Shown: piece by piece, positions 15,364 through 22,356 of the stretch
How positions within the stretch are numbered: the first letter of the stretch is position 1
Layout: every line of letters begins with the position of its first letter
DNA from: Bacillota bacterium
GTDB lineage: Bacteria > Bacillota > UBA4882 > UBA10575
Reading direction: 5' to 3'
NCBI GenBank assembly: GCA_003511465.1
Contig: DOID01000001.1
Coordinates: forward strand, 58,544 to 80,899
Length of the DNA stretch: 22,356 bases
Translations under genes and position numbers: made by a program
The notes under the pieces: model-generated
The model's database searches: none
What the model was told of the DNA's origin: nothing
The model's input: the letters and a program-made list of their open reading frames with translations, nothing else

Positions 15364-15993
15364 ATGGACTATTTAAAGATTGCCCTTGCCAAGGGGAGAA
15401 TTGGCAAAGAGGCTTCAAAGTTGTTCAAGGGGATTGGCCTCTGTGACTCCTTAGACCCGGATTCGCGCAAATTGATTTTTAAAGATGAAAAAAACAAAAT
15501 TAGTTTTACCTACGTAAAATCCTCAGATGTGATCACCTATGTGCAAAATGGCGTTGCCGACCTTGGGGTAGTTGGAAAGGATGAAATTTTGGAACGGGAA
15601 ACCGATCTTTATGAACTTTATGATTTAGGGTTTGGAAAATGCAAATTCGCCATCGCCGGAATCGAGAACCAAAAGCTTTATGCGAAAGATCAGGTGCTTA
15701 AAGTAGCCACCAAATATCCGAAAGTAACGAAAAAATACTTCGCGGCGCGAAATCAAAAGATAAAAGTCATTAAACTAAATGGTTCGGTCGAATTGGCACC
15801 CTTAGTCGGTCTCGCCGATGTTATCGTTGATTTAGTAGAAACTGGCAGCACTTTAAAGGCTAATGGGCTTAATGTAATCGAGGAAATGTTTCCGATTAGC
15901 GCGCGGCTGATCTGTAATCGAGTCAGTTACCGTTTCAAATATCAGCTGATTGCCCAGCTATTAGCAGAGTTAAAGGAGATGGAAGAAGGATGA
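15364..15993 (+). CDS. hisG: ATP phosphoribosyltransferase, short-form catalytic subunit HisG
   Basis: The protein is 209 residues, the short form that needs HisZ. It joins ATP and PRPP to give phosphoribosyl-ATP, the committed step of histidine synthesis. It starts LKIALAKGRIG, has GVADLGVVGKDEILE and LYDLGFGKC mid-protein, and the PRPP-binding stretch GLADVIVDLVETGSTLKANGL. The regulatory C-terminal domain of long-form HisG is absent, as expected beside hisZ. A GGGAGGAG site lies at the end of hisZ. The stop overlaps the hisD start by four bases (ATGA). Confidence 0.95.
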   Translation: MDYLKIALAKGRIGKEASKLFKGIGLCDSLDPDSRKLIFKDEKNKISFTYVKSSDVITYVQNGVADLGVVGKDEILERETDLYELYDLGFGKCKFAIAGIENQKLYAKDQVLKVATKYPKVTKKYFAARNQKIKVIKLNGSVELAPLVGLADVIVDLVETGSTLKANGLNVIEEMFPISARLICNRVSYRFKYQLIAQLLAELKEMEEG

Positions 15994-17279
15994 TATTGAA
16001 GACTGTCGACGCGGCGAAGGATCAAGCGTTGATTGGGGAAATTTTAGACCGCAACCAACTGGAGTTCACGGAGATTAATCAAAGCGTAGCCCATATTTTA
16101 AGTAATGTCCGGCGTGCGAAAGATCAGGCGGTACGGAAGTACACGCAAGAATTCGACGGTGTTTTACTGGAAGACTTTTTAGTGTCGTCGGACGAAATTG
16201 ATGAAGCGTTGAATAAGATCGATCCGGAATTAAAAGCGGATTTGGAAAAAGCAAAAGCGAATATTGAAAATTATCATCGCAGGCAACTACGGGAATCATA
16301 TTTTATCCGGGAAGCCGATCTTATCCTTGGTCAGCTGATTAGGCCCATAGAAAAAGTCGGCATCTATGTACCGGGGGGAAGCGCGGCCTATCCCTCAACG
16401 GTTTTGATGAATGCACTTCCGGCGAAAATAGCCGGGGTGGAAGAGATCGTCATGGTCAGTCCCCCCAATCGGCAGGGGAAAATCAAAGCTTCGATCTTAG
16501 TAGCCGCGGCCATCGCCGGTGTGGATCGGATCTTTAAAGTCGGCGGGGCGCAAGGAATTGCTGCTTTAGCTTACGGTACGGAGAGTATTCCCAAGGTGGA
16601 TAAAATAACGGGGCCGGGTAATATTTATGTCTCCATGGCCAAAAAACAGCTGACGGGTTTTGTCGGGATCGATCTGATCGCCGGTCCCAGTGAGATCCTG
16701 ATCATTGCCGATCAAGGGGCCAATCCGAGATATATTGCCGCCGACTTGATCTCCCAAGCCGAACATGATGAATTGGCGGCGGCGATCTTGGTGACTGATT
16801 ACCCGCCACTGGCAGACCAGGTCCGGAGGGAACTGGAAAGACAAGTTAAAGTACTGGACCGGAAGGAAATCATTGAAAAGGCTTTAAACAACTACGGGGC
16901 CATCGTCATCACAACTTCGCTGGCGGAAGCTGTCAAAGTGGCTAACGAAATCGCGCCGGAACATTTGGAAATTTTGACGGAGGATCCCTTTGCGGTTTAT
17001 GAACAGATCAAAAATGCGGGGGCGATCTTTTTAGGAGAGTATTCCCCGGAACCGGCCGGCGATTATTTTGCCGGGACTAATCATACTTTGCCGACTAGTT
17101 CAACCGCGCGCTTCTCGTCGCCATTGTCGGTGGATGATTTTATCAAGAAAACATCATTGGTCTATTATAGTAAAGAAGCCTTAAGTAAAGCCAAAAGTTC
17201 CATTGTTCGCATCGCAGAGGAAGAAGGACTAACGGGCCATGCCAATTCCGTCAAGGTAAGATTTGAAGATGGGGAGTAG
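15990..17279 (+). CDS. hisD: Histidinol dehydrogenase HisD
   Basis: The protein is 429 residues, normal length. It performs the last two steps, oxidising L-histidinol to histidine with two NAD. Family signatures are clear: VGIYVPGGSAAYPSTVLMN, KVGGAQGIAALAYGTESIP.VDKITGPGN, GPSEILIIAD, and the zinc-site stretches SQAEHDE, PAGDYFAGTNH and LTGHANSV. The start overlaps hisG. A 106-base gap without a gene follows before hisB, and I see no promoter or terminator there that I would call. Confidence 0.97.
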   Translation: MILKTVDAAKDQALIGEILDRNQLEFTEINQSVAHILSNVRRAKDQAVRKYTQEFDGVLLEDFLVSSDEIDEALNKIDPELKADLEKAKANIENYHRRQLRESYFIREADLILGQLIRPIEKVGIYVPGGSAAYPSTVLMNALPAKIAGVEEIVMVSPPNRQGKIKASILVAAAIAGVDRIFKVGGAQGIAALAYGTESIPKVDKITGPGNIYVSMAKKQLTGFVGIDLIAGPSEILIIADQGANPRYIAADLISQAEHDELAAAILVTDYPPLADQVRRELERQVKVLDRKEIIEKALNNYGAIVITTSLAEAVKVANEIAPEHLEILTEDPFAVYEQIKNAGAIFLGEYSPEPAGDYFAGTNHTLPTSSTARFSSPLSVDDFIKKTSLVYYSKEALSKAKSSIVRIAEEEGLTGHANSVKVRFEDGE

Positions 17280-17385
17280 CGCTGACGATTTGCAAGCAAC
17301 ACACTATATATTGTGGTGGGCTCTTTTAAAAAGGATACAACGCAAAAAGCTTTATTAAAGGGAATTAGAAGGAGGAGGTCAAAGC

Positions 17386-17964
17386 ATGAGAACGGCTAAA
17401 ATCGAGAGGAAAACCACGGAAACCGATCTTGTGGTTGAAATTAATCTGGATGGAAAGGGTGTCAGTGCCATCGACACCGGCATCGGCTTTTTTGATCATA
17501 TGTTAGAATTACTGGCTTTTCATAGTCAATTTGATCTAAAGATCAGCTGCACGGGGGATCTTAAGGTAGATGATCACCATACGGTGGAGGATATCGGCAT
17601 CGCCTTGGGGCAGGGTTTTCGTCAAGCCCTCGGGATTAAAAAGGGGATCAGAAGATATGCCCATTGCTATCTGCCCATGGATGAAGCTTTGAGCTTGGTC
17701 GTCATCGATATCAGTAATCGCCCCTATTTAGTGTTTGATGTTGATTTTAAAGCCGAAAAGGTAGGGACCATGTGTACACAGAACTTTAAAGAATTTTTCC
17801 AAGCCTTTGCCAATCAGGCTGGCCTCACCCTCCATATTAAGTCCCTCTATGGTGAAAATGACCACCACCGGATTGAGGCGATCTTTAAGGGTTTTGCCCG
17901 GGCGTTAAGGGAAGCCGTTGAAATTGTTTCCACCGAAATACCGTCCTCGAAAGGGGTGTTGTAA
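17386..17964 (+). CDS. hisB: Imidazoleglycerol-phosphate dehydratase HisB
   Basis: The protein is 192 residues, the single-function form without a histidinol-phosphatase domain. It removes water from imidazole glycerol phosphate using two Mn ions. The duplicated metal-binding signatures are DHHTVED (about 62-68) and the later NDHHRIEA. FFDHMLELLAFH and the terminal SSKGVL are typical. It has one of the best ribosome binding sites in the window (AAGGAGGAGG, just before 17380). In most relatives hisH follows hisB; here hisA starts after a single base. Confidence 0.97.
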   Translation: MRTAKIERKTTETDLVVEINLDGKGVSAIDTGIGFFDHMLELLAFHSQFDLKISCTGDLKVDDHHTVEDIGIALGQGFRQALGIKKGIRRYAHCYLPMDEALSLVVIDISNRPYLVFDVDFKAEKVGTMCTQNFKEFFQAFANQAGLTLHIKSLYGENDHHRIEAIFKGFARALREAVEIVSTEIPSSKGVL

Positions 17965-17965
17965 C

Positions 17966-18682
17966 ATGTTAATTTTACCGGCGATTGATCTAAAGGATAA
18001 TAAATGTGTACGGCTGACCCAAGGGGATTTTAACCGGGTTAAGGAGTACTCGGCTAAGCCCCTGGCGGTAGCTTTAAAGTGGCAGGAGGAAGGCGCGGGC
18101 TATTTGCATTTGGTGGATTTGGATGGGGCCCGTAGCGAGGCTTTGATCAATCGGCCTTCGATCGAAGCCATCGTGGAAAACATTAAGATTCCGGTGCAAA
18201 TCGGTGGGGGGATTCGGGATGAAAAGAAAGTCAAAGCCTTCTTGGATTTGGGCGTAGCCAGGGTGATTTTGGGAACTGTCGCCGTCCGCAACAGGGCACT
18301 TTTGGAGCGCTTATTAGCGGATTTCGGCAGTGACAAGATTATTGTTTCGATCGATGCCAAAAATGGCAAGGTGGCCACGGAGGGTTGGGCGCAAGTTTCG
18401 CAGATCGATGCTTTGGATTTATGCCATGAGCTGGAAAAGAGCGGAGTAAAGACTATCGTTTATACGGATATTGCCAAAGACGGGATGCTGCAGGGGCCTA
18501 ATTTTAAGATGTATGAGGAATTAATGGAAAAAACGGATTTGGCGCTGATTGCCTCCGGCGGTGTCACTAGCCTCGAGGATGTTAAGCGCTTAAAAAGCAT
18601 GCAGGTTTATGGCGCGATCATTGGCAAAGCCTTTTATGATCAGAAATTAAGCTTTAAGGAAGTGGTAGCATGCCTCCGGTAA
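17966..18682 (+). CDS. hisA: ProFAR isomerase HisA
   Basis: The protein is 238 residues, a beta/alpha barrel that opens the ribose ring of ProFAR. ATG 17966 is chosen because it gives the canonical start MLILPAIDLK, with AAGGGG (17951-17956) before it, and lies one base after the hisB stop. Catalytic acids are in PAIDL (D8) and IVYTDIAKDGM; SIDAKNG and IGGGIRD are the other conserved strands and phosphate-binding turns. The last 13 bases overlap hisF. A PriA-type dual function with tryptophan synthesis is possible but nothing specific supports it. Confidence 0.95.
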   Translation: MLILPAIDLKDNKCVRLTQGDFNRVKEYSAKPLAVALKWQEEGAGYLHLVDLDGARSEALINRPSIEAIVENIKIPVQIGGGIRDEKKVKAFLDLGVARVILGTVAVRNRALLERLLADFGSDKIIVSIDAKNGKVATEGWAQVSQIDALDLCHELEKSGVKTIVYTDIAKDGMLQGPNFKMYEELMEKTDLALIASGGVTSLEDVKRLKSMQVYGAIIGKAFYDQKLSFKEVVACLR

Positions 18683-19428
18683 GAATTATTCCCTGTTTAG
18701 ATATGATCGAGAATCGAGTGGTGAAAGGGAAAAAATTTGAGGAAATTGCTGATGTGGATTCTCCTGCCCGCTTAGCAAAGCATTATGCGCAATCGGGCGC
18801 GGACGAACTTGTCTTTTATGATATCCGGGCTTCTATGGAGCGGAGAAAGCCGCACCTGGATTATATTGCGGAAGCAATGATGGGGATCGATCTCCCCTTT
18901 TGTGTTGGCGGTGGGATCTCCACCCTGGAGGATATCGAAGCCTGTTTAAATATGGGGGCGCGGAAAGTATCCCTTAATTCCCCGGCGCTGAAAAATCCAG
19001 CCTTTCTCCAAGCGGCAGCGGCCAAGTTTGGCCCTGATCCTATTGTGCTGGCGGTTGATGTAAAAAAGGATGACCACGGCTCCTGGCAGGTCTATTTAAA
19101 AGGGGGCACGGAAAACACCGGTTTAGATGCGATCGAATGGGTAAAAAATGGTGTACAATTAGGTGCCGGAGAAATTGTCGTGAACAGTATCGACGGAGAT
19201 GGGATGAAAAATGGTTATGATCTGGAACTTTTAAAGCGGATCAAGGATGCGGTGGCGGTACCGGTCATTGCTTCGGGAGGCGCCGGTAAGCTTGAAGATT
19301 TTTACCAGGCGATTGTCTGCGCTAAGGTCGACGGGGTTTTAGCGGCTTCCGTCTTTCATTATGGTGAGATTAGTATTTTGGATCTAAAAAACTATTTAAA
19401 GGCACAAGGGATTTCTGTGCGTGTGTAA
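18670..19428 (+). CDS. hisF: Imidazole glycerol phosphate synthase cyclase subunit HisF (divergent)
   Basis: The protein is 252 residues, normal length. HisF converts PRFAR with ammonia, normally supplied by HisH, to IGP and AICAR. Catalytic D11 (PCLD) and D130 (LAVD) are present, as are the ammonia-gate residues R5, E46, K99 and E168 (E167 in Thermotoga maritima). Positions usually conserved are altered: DITAS reads DIRAS (T53R), TVGGGI reads CVGGGI, the HisH-contact Asp98 is Arg, and DGT near 177-179 reads DGM. No hisH gene is in the operon. It may use free ammonia, work with a distant or divergent HisH, or be an unusual lineage form. Its start lies within the end of hisA. Confidence 0.9.
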   Translation: MPPVRIIPCLDMIENRVVKGKKFEEIADVDSPARLAKHYAQSGADELVFYDIRASMERRKPHLDYIAEAMMGIDLPFCVGGGISTLEDIEACLNMGARKVSLNSPALKNPAFLQAAAAKFGPDPIVLAVDVKKDDHGSWQVYLKGGTENTGLDAIEWVKNGVQLGAGEIVVNSIDGDGMKNGYDLELLKRIKDAVAVPVIASGGAGKLEDFYQAIVCAKVDGVLAASVFHYGEISILDLKNYLKAQGISVRV

Positions 19429-19441
19429 AGGAGGATGGCAA

Positions 19442-20068
19442 ATGGACGTTAAAAAGCTGCTTGCGGAGGTAAAATTTGATGATCAGGGTTTGGTTCCAGC
19501 GGTTGTGCAGGAGGTGGCCAGTAAAAAGGTTTTGATGCTGGCCTATATGAACAGGGAAGCGATTGAAAAGACTTTAGCCGAAGGCTTCGTCCACTATTAT
19601 AGCAGGAGTAGAAGTAAGCTCTGGAAAAAAGGGGAAACCTCTGGGAATTTGCAAAAGCTTAAAGGTTTTTATTATGATTGTGATCATGACAGTCTGTTGG
19701 TATTGGTCGAACAAGTGGGTGTGGCTTGTCATACCGGAAGCTATTCCTGTTTTTTTAATGAAGTCATTCCGGGTGACGCCGAACAGGAAGATATGATCAA
19801 AGTATTATACAATCTATTGGTGGATCGCAAAGAAAATCCAAAGGAAGGCTCTTATACCAACTATCTATTCCGGGAAGGAGTAGATAAGATCCTGAAAAAA
19901 GTCGGGGAAGAAGCGACGGAAGTGATTATTGGCGCGAAAAACAATCAGGAGGAGCTTATTTACGAAATAGCCGATTTGATCTATCATCTGCTGGTCCTAA
20001 TGGTTAACGAAGGGGTTACGATTGACGAGATCAAAAAGGAGCTTGCCGGTAGGAATAGAAGTAAATAG
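19442..20068 (+). CDS. hisI: Bifunctional PR-AMP cyclohydrolase / PR-ATP pyrophosphatase HisIE
   Basis: The protein is 208 residues. It covers steps two and three of histidine synthesis. The HisI part (about 1-110) has WKKGETSG (61-68), D79/D81/D83 and C96/C103 (ACHTGSYSCF) for metal binding. The HisE part (about 118-208) has GEEATEVIIGAKN and EIADLIYHLLVLM. ATG 19442 is preferred over the upstream GTG 19421 because AAAGGAGG (19427-19434) lies 7 bases before it and the family-typical start follows. The binding site overlaps the end of hisF. It is the last gene of the operon; no hairpin terminator is visible before queH. Confidence 0.95.
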   Translation: MDVKKLLAEVKFDDQGLVPAVVQEVASKKVLMLAYMNREAIEKTLAEGFVHYYSRSRSKLWKKGETSGNLQKLKGFYYDCDHDSLLVLVEQVGVACHTGSYSCFFNEVIPGDAEQEDMIKVLYNLLVDRKENPKEGSYTNYLFREGVDKILKKVGEEATEVIIGAKNNQEELIYEIADLIYHLLVLMVNEGVTIDEIKKELAGRNRSK

Positions 20069-20088
20069 GATAGGAAAAGAGGCTTATA

Positions 20089-20625
20089 ATGATGGATCTG
20101 TTGCTGCATACCTGTTGTGGGCCCTGTGCCACCTCTTCAACGGAGTTTTTGCTCGAACAGGGTTATCAACCGACGATGTATTACTATAACCCCAATATCC
20201 ACCCCTACAAGGAGTGGGAGCGGCGGAAAGAGAGCCTGGAGAAATTCGCTGGGCTAAAGGAAATTCCGTTAATCCTGGAAGAAGAGTATGAGCTTTCTGC
20301 CTTTTTGCAGCAGACCCTGCCCCATGAACTTGAGCGGTGCGGCTTCTGTTACCGGATGCGTCTGGACAAGACCGCTCGTAAAGCGCAAGCCTTAGGGTTT
20401 CCTGCTTTCGGGACCACCCTTTTAATTTCGCCCTACCAAAACCAAGAGCTCATCTGTGCAGTCGGGCAAGAACTGGCGGCCGAGTATAACCTCACCTTTT
20501 GTGATCTGGATCTGCGGCCCGGCTTCCGGCGCAGCCAACAACTGGCCCGGGAGTATGAACTGTATCGTCAAGGGTATTGCGGTTGTATCTTTAGCGAGCG
20601 CGATCGCTACTACAAAGGGAAATAG
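20089..20625 (+). CDS. queH: Epoxyqueuosine reductase QueH
   Basis: The protein is 178 residues, formerly DUF208. QueH performs the last step of queuosine synthesis in tRNA, reducing epoxyqueuosine, and replaces QueG in many anaerobes. The metal-binding cysteines are visible: C9/C10 in LLHTCCGPC, C84 and C87 in RCGFCYRMRL, and C164 and C166 in YCGCIFSE. YYYNPNIHPYKEWERR and FGTTLLISPYQN are typical. ATG 20089 is followed at once by another ATG, and the binding site is weak. It lies 20 bases after hisIE and could be transcribed with it. A role in fine-tuning His-tRNA (a queuosine tRNA) is a speculative link. Confidence 0.93.
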   Translation: MMDLLLHTCCGPCATSSTEFLLEQGYQPTMYYYNPNIHPYKEWERRKESLEKFAGLKEIPLILEEEYELSAFLQQTLPHELERCGFCYRMRLDKTARKAQALGFPAFGTTLLISPYQNQELICAVGQELAAEYNLTFCDLDLRPGFRRSQQLAREYELYRQGYCGCIFSERDRYYKGK

Positions 20626-20646
20626 GGAAGTAGAGAAAGAGGTCTA

Positions 20647-20877
20647 ATGATGGAAAATCCATTTGGCTCCATGGGGCGGTTTTTGATCCTAGCCGGACTC
20701 CTCCTTTTAGTGTTGGGGGTTATCCTCCAGTTTGGGGAGAAAATCTTTGGCCGTGGTCGGCTTCCCGGCGATATTTTGATCCGGCGGGGGAATTTTACCT
20801 TTTATTTCCCCCTTGGCACTTGTCTCCTGCTGAGTATTGTTATAAGCTTGGTGCTGGCTTTTTTGAATCGGAGGTGA
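20647..20877 (+). CDS. DUF2905-family small membrane protein
   Basis: The protein is 76 residues, function unknown. Two membrane helices (about 10-27 and 53-72) flank the conserved loop GRLPGDILIRRGNFTFYFPLGT, the signature of DUF2905, which is common beside ruv, queuosine and recO genes in Bacillota. Two ATG codons are adjacent at 20647. The stop lies 4 bases before recO, and the recO binding site is at the end of this gene, so they are probably coupled. Confidence 0.9.
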   Translation: MMENPFGSMGRFLILAGLLLLVLGVILQFGEKIFGRGRLPGDILIRRGNFTFYFPLGTCLLLSIVISLVLAFLNRR

Positions 20878-20881
20878 CGGG

Positions 20882-21652
20882 GTGGGGCTGTATCATTGTG
20901 AAGGCATCGTCCTGCGCACCCGGAATATCGGGGAAGCCGATCGGATCGTCACCCTTTTTACGAAGGAAAAAGGGAAGATCGAAGCGGTCGCCCGGGGGGC
21001 GCGGCGACCCCGTAACCGGTTGGTAGGGGTGACGCAACATTTTTCCTATCTGCGCGCCTTGATTTTTACTGGGAAGAGTTTGGACCAATTAAGCCAAGGG
21101 GAGCTGATTAAATCCTTTGCTCCGCTCCGGGCAGATCTAACGAAAATGGCCTACGCGACTTGGTGGTCGGAACTCCTGGATGTTTTCTTACCCCTCGCAG
21201 AAGTTAATACGGAAGTATTCCTCTTTGCCCTGGCTGGTCTGGTGGTGTTGGAGAAAACGACCGATCCGATGTTGGTCTCCCGCGCCTTTGAATTGCGCTT
21301 GCTGCGATATTTAGGTTACGAGCCGGTTTTGGACCGTTGCGTACATTGCCAGGAGACGAATCCACCCTTCTGGGCTGGGTTCGCCCCGACCGAAGGGGGA
21401 ATGCTCTGTTCGGTTTGTGCCAAGGAGGCCGGGGAGAAGCTAATCCCGGTAAGACCGGCGGCGGTACAGGCTTTAACCGGGTTATACCAGGCGGATCTGC
21501 GCGCCGTCGCCCGTCAACCGGTCGATCTGGCGCTGGGGCAAGAATTGGGACGTCTCCTTTTTGCCTTTATTCAAAACCGGGCGGAGAAACCCTTTAAATC
21601 CCTTTCCTTTTTACAGTCCCTGCTGGCGTGGCCTCCGTCAGAAGGTTCATGA
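20882..21652 (+). CDS. recO: DNA repair protein RecO
   Basis: The protein is 256 residues, normal length. RecO helps load RecA on single-stranded DNA with RecR. It has an N-terminal OB fold (GIVLRTRNIGEADRIVTLFT.EKG, ARGARRPRN), a helical middle, and a zinc finger with C153-x2-C156 and C176-x2-C179. GTG 20882 is preceded by GGAGGTGA (20870-20877). No terminator follows; the spoIIM-type promoter begins 7 bases after its stop. Confidence 0.95.
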   Translation: MGLYHCEGIVLRTRNIGEADRIVTLFTKEKGKIEAVARGARRPRNRLVGVTQHFSYLRALIFTGKSLDQLSQGELIKSFAPLRADLTKMAYATWWSELLDVFLPLAEVNTEVFLFALAGLVVLEKTTDPMLVSRAFELRLLRYLGYEPVLDRCVHCQETNPPFWAGFAPTEGGMLCSVCAKEAGEKLIPVRPAAVQALTGLYQADLRAVARQPVDLALGQELGRLLFAFIQNRAEKPFKSLSFLQSLLAWPPSEGS

Positions 21653-21658
21653 AATAAA

Positions 21659-21688
21659 TTGACAGTTCTTCCCGGTCTTTGTTATACT
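21659..21688 (+). promoter_or_regulatory. Sigma-A-type promoter for the SpoIIM-family gene
   Basis: TTGACA (21659-21664) matches the -35 consensus exactly, and TATACT (21683-21688) is one base from the -10 consensus, with an 18-base spacer. Transcription would start near 21695, just before the binding site AGAGGATG (21704-21711). Confidence 0.75.
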
Positions 21689-21718
21689 AAAATAATGATA
21701 TTAAGAGGATGATATCTT

Positions 21719-22324
21719 TTGTGGAAACCAAATCTATTACCAGATTTCCCCCGTTCACACCGGATGATCTTTGCTTTTTCCGTCTTCATGCTAATCTACA
21801 GTGTGGCGATGGGTTATGGTGCCTGGACGACGGATCCGGCGGCCGCTAAAGAAACGATCGAACAGGTGATTAACGGTAAATTCAGCACCATAATCCAGCA
21901 GATGGCCAACGCCGGTTGGTGGGGACAAACGATCATCATCTTTACCAATAATTTAACGGCGTCGCTTTTGATCATCGCGTGCGGCGCTCTCTTACCGTTC
22001 CTCCCACTTTTAATGGGAGTTATCCCGAACGGTTTGATCATCGGTCTCATGGCTGGCTTTTATGAATCTGAGAGCATATTACAGAAAAGCACGTTTTTCT
22101 TGAGTTTACTGCCCCATGGCCTTTTTGAATTGCCCGCTATCGTTCTCTCGGCTACCGTGGGGATGATTTGGGGCGGACGGAACTGGCGTAGTATTTTGAA
22201 GGGTGGAAATTTTGGCGCGCTGGGCGCTCACGCCAAAGCGAGTTTGGCTTTTCTTCCCCTCATCTTCGCCTTGCTCCTGGTCGCGGCCATGGTAGAAGTT
22301 TTGGTGACGCCAGCCCTAATGTGA
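21719..22324 (+). CDS. spoIIM: Stage II sporulation protein M family (DUF95) membrane protein
   Basis: The protein is 201 residues. In Bacillus SpoIIM joins SpoIID and SpoIIP in the engulfment machinery that remodels septal peptidoglycan. Family-typical segments are IIFTNNLTASLL, GVIPNGLIIG and LLPHGLFELPAI. About five hydrophobic helices are visible (near 18-33, 72-92, 95-115, 125-150 and 172-196). The start is TTG 21719, with AGAGGATG 7 bases before it; ATG 21764 (residue 16) is an alternative but lacks a binding site. In Bacillus spoIIM the promoter is SigE-type, whereas here it looks like sigma A. Some DUF95 members are not sporulation proteins, so the gene name is provisional. Confidence 0.8.
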   Translation: MWKPNLLPDFPRSHRMIFAFSVFMLIYSVAMGYGAWTTDPAAAKETIEQVINGKFSTIIQQMANAGWWGQTIIIFTNNLTASLLIIACGALLPFLPLLMGVIPNGLIIGLMAGFYESESILQKSTFFLSLLPHGLFELPAIVLSATVGMIWGGRNWRSILKGGNFGALGAHAKASLAFLPLIFALLLVAAMVEVLVTPALM

Positions 22325-22348
22325 TACAAAGCAAAAAGCTTATATAGT

Positions 22349-22356
22349 AAGGAGGA
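22349..22356 (+). promoter_or_regulatory. Ribosome binding site of a gene beyond the window
   Basis: AAGGAGGA occupies the last eight bases, 24 bases after the spoIIM-type stop. The next gene, likely cotranscribed, starts just past the window. In Bacillus a xerD-type recombinase gene often follows spoIIM, but nothing here confirms that. Confidence 0.6.

Noticed and set aside
17280..17385. Remnant of hisH or hisC in the gap between hisD and hisB
   Set aside because: The 106 bases hold no recognisable coding remnant; the gap is ordinary leader sequence ending in a strong ribosome binding site.
17918..17965. Upstream start for hisA inside hisB
   Set aside because: The extra 16 residues do not resemble HisA, and ATG 17966 gives the canonical N-terminus with a binding site.

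Overview
The window looks like chromosomal DNA from a spore-forming, clostridial-type member of the Bacillota (Firmicutes). The grounds are the strong AGGAGG-type ribosome binding sites, SPOCS (DUF3794) spore-envelope proteins, a YteA-like zinc-finger protein, a SpoIIM/DUF95 protein, DUF5665 and DUF2905 membrane proteins, and a HisZ plus short-form HisG pair. The genus cannot be fixed from the sequence. Nearly all genes are on the plus strand, and I see no insertion sequences, phage genes, CRISPR arrays, tRNA or rRNA.

Region 1 (1-7160) holds probable spore-envelope genes. A protein with four SPOCS domains is followed by one with three SPOCS domains and an N-terminal membrane segment. Next comes a large protein with divergent SPOCS-like repeats, translationally coupled to a GT4-type glycosyltransferase. 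The first two genes each end in a clear intrinsic terminator. Region 2 (7231-8229) has a DUF5665 membrane protein and a DksA/TraR-type zinc-finger protein, closed by a strong hairpin terminator. Region 3 (8388-11725) has a MEDS-domain hybrid histidine kinase and, convergent with it, a membrane-embedded M28 peptidase whose catalytic domain is interrupted by transmembrane segments.

Region 4 (11920-14079) is ruvC-ruvA-ruvB for Holliday junction processing. Region 5 (14097-20068) is the histidine operon, hisZ-hisG-hisD-hisB-hisA-hisF-hisIE. It has a sigma-A-like promoter, a 26-codon leader peptide with five consecutive His codons, competing RNA segments and a perfect 16-bp terminator, which is the layout of a classical peptide-coupled attenuator. 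The operon has no hisH (glutaminase subunit of IGP synthase), hisC or histidinol-phosphatase gene, and its HisF carries unusual substitutions, one of them at a position known to contact HisH.

Region 6 (20089-22356) has queH, a DUF2905 gene, recO, and a SpoIIM-family gene with its own sigma-A-like promoter. The last eight bases are a ribosome binding site for a gene beyond the window.

The observations most worth following up are the his attenuator, the missing hisH together with the divergent HisF, the multi-SPOCS proteins with a possible dual start, and the hairpin covering the ribosome binding site of the M28 peptidase gene.
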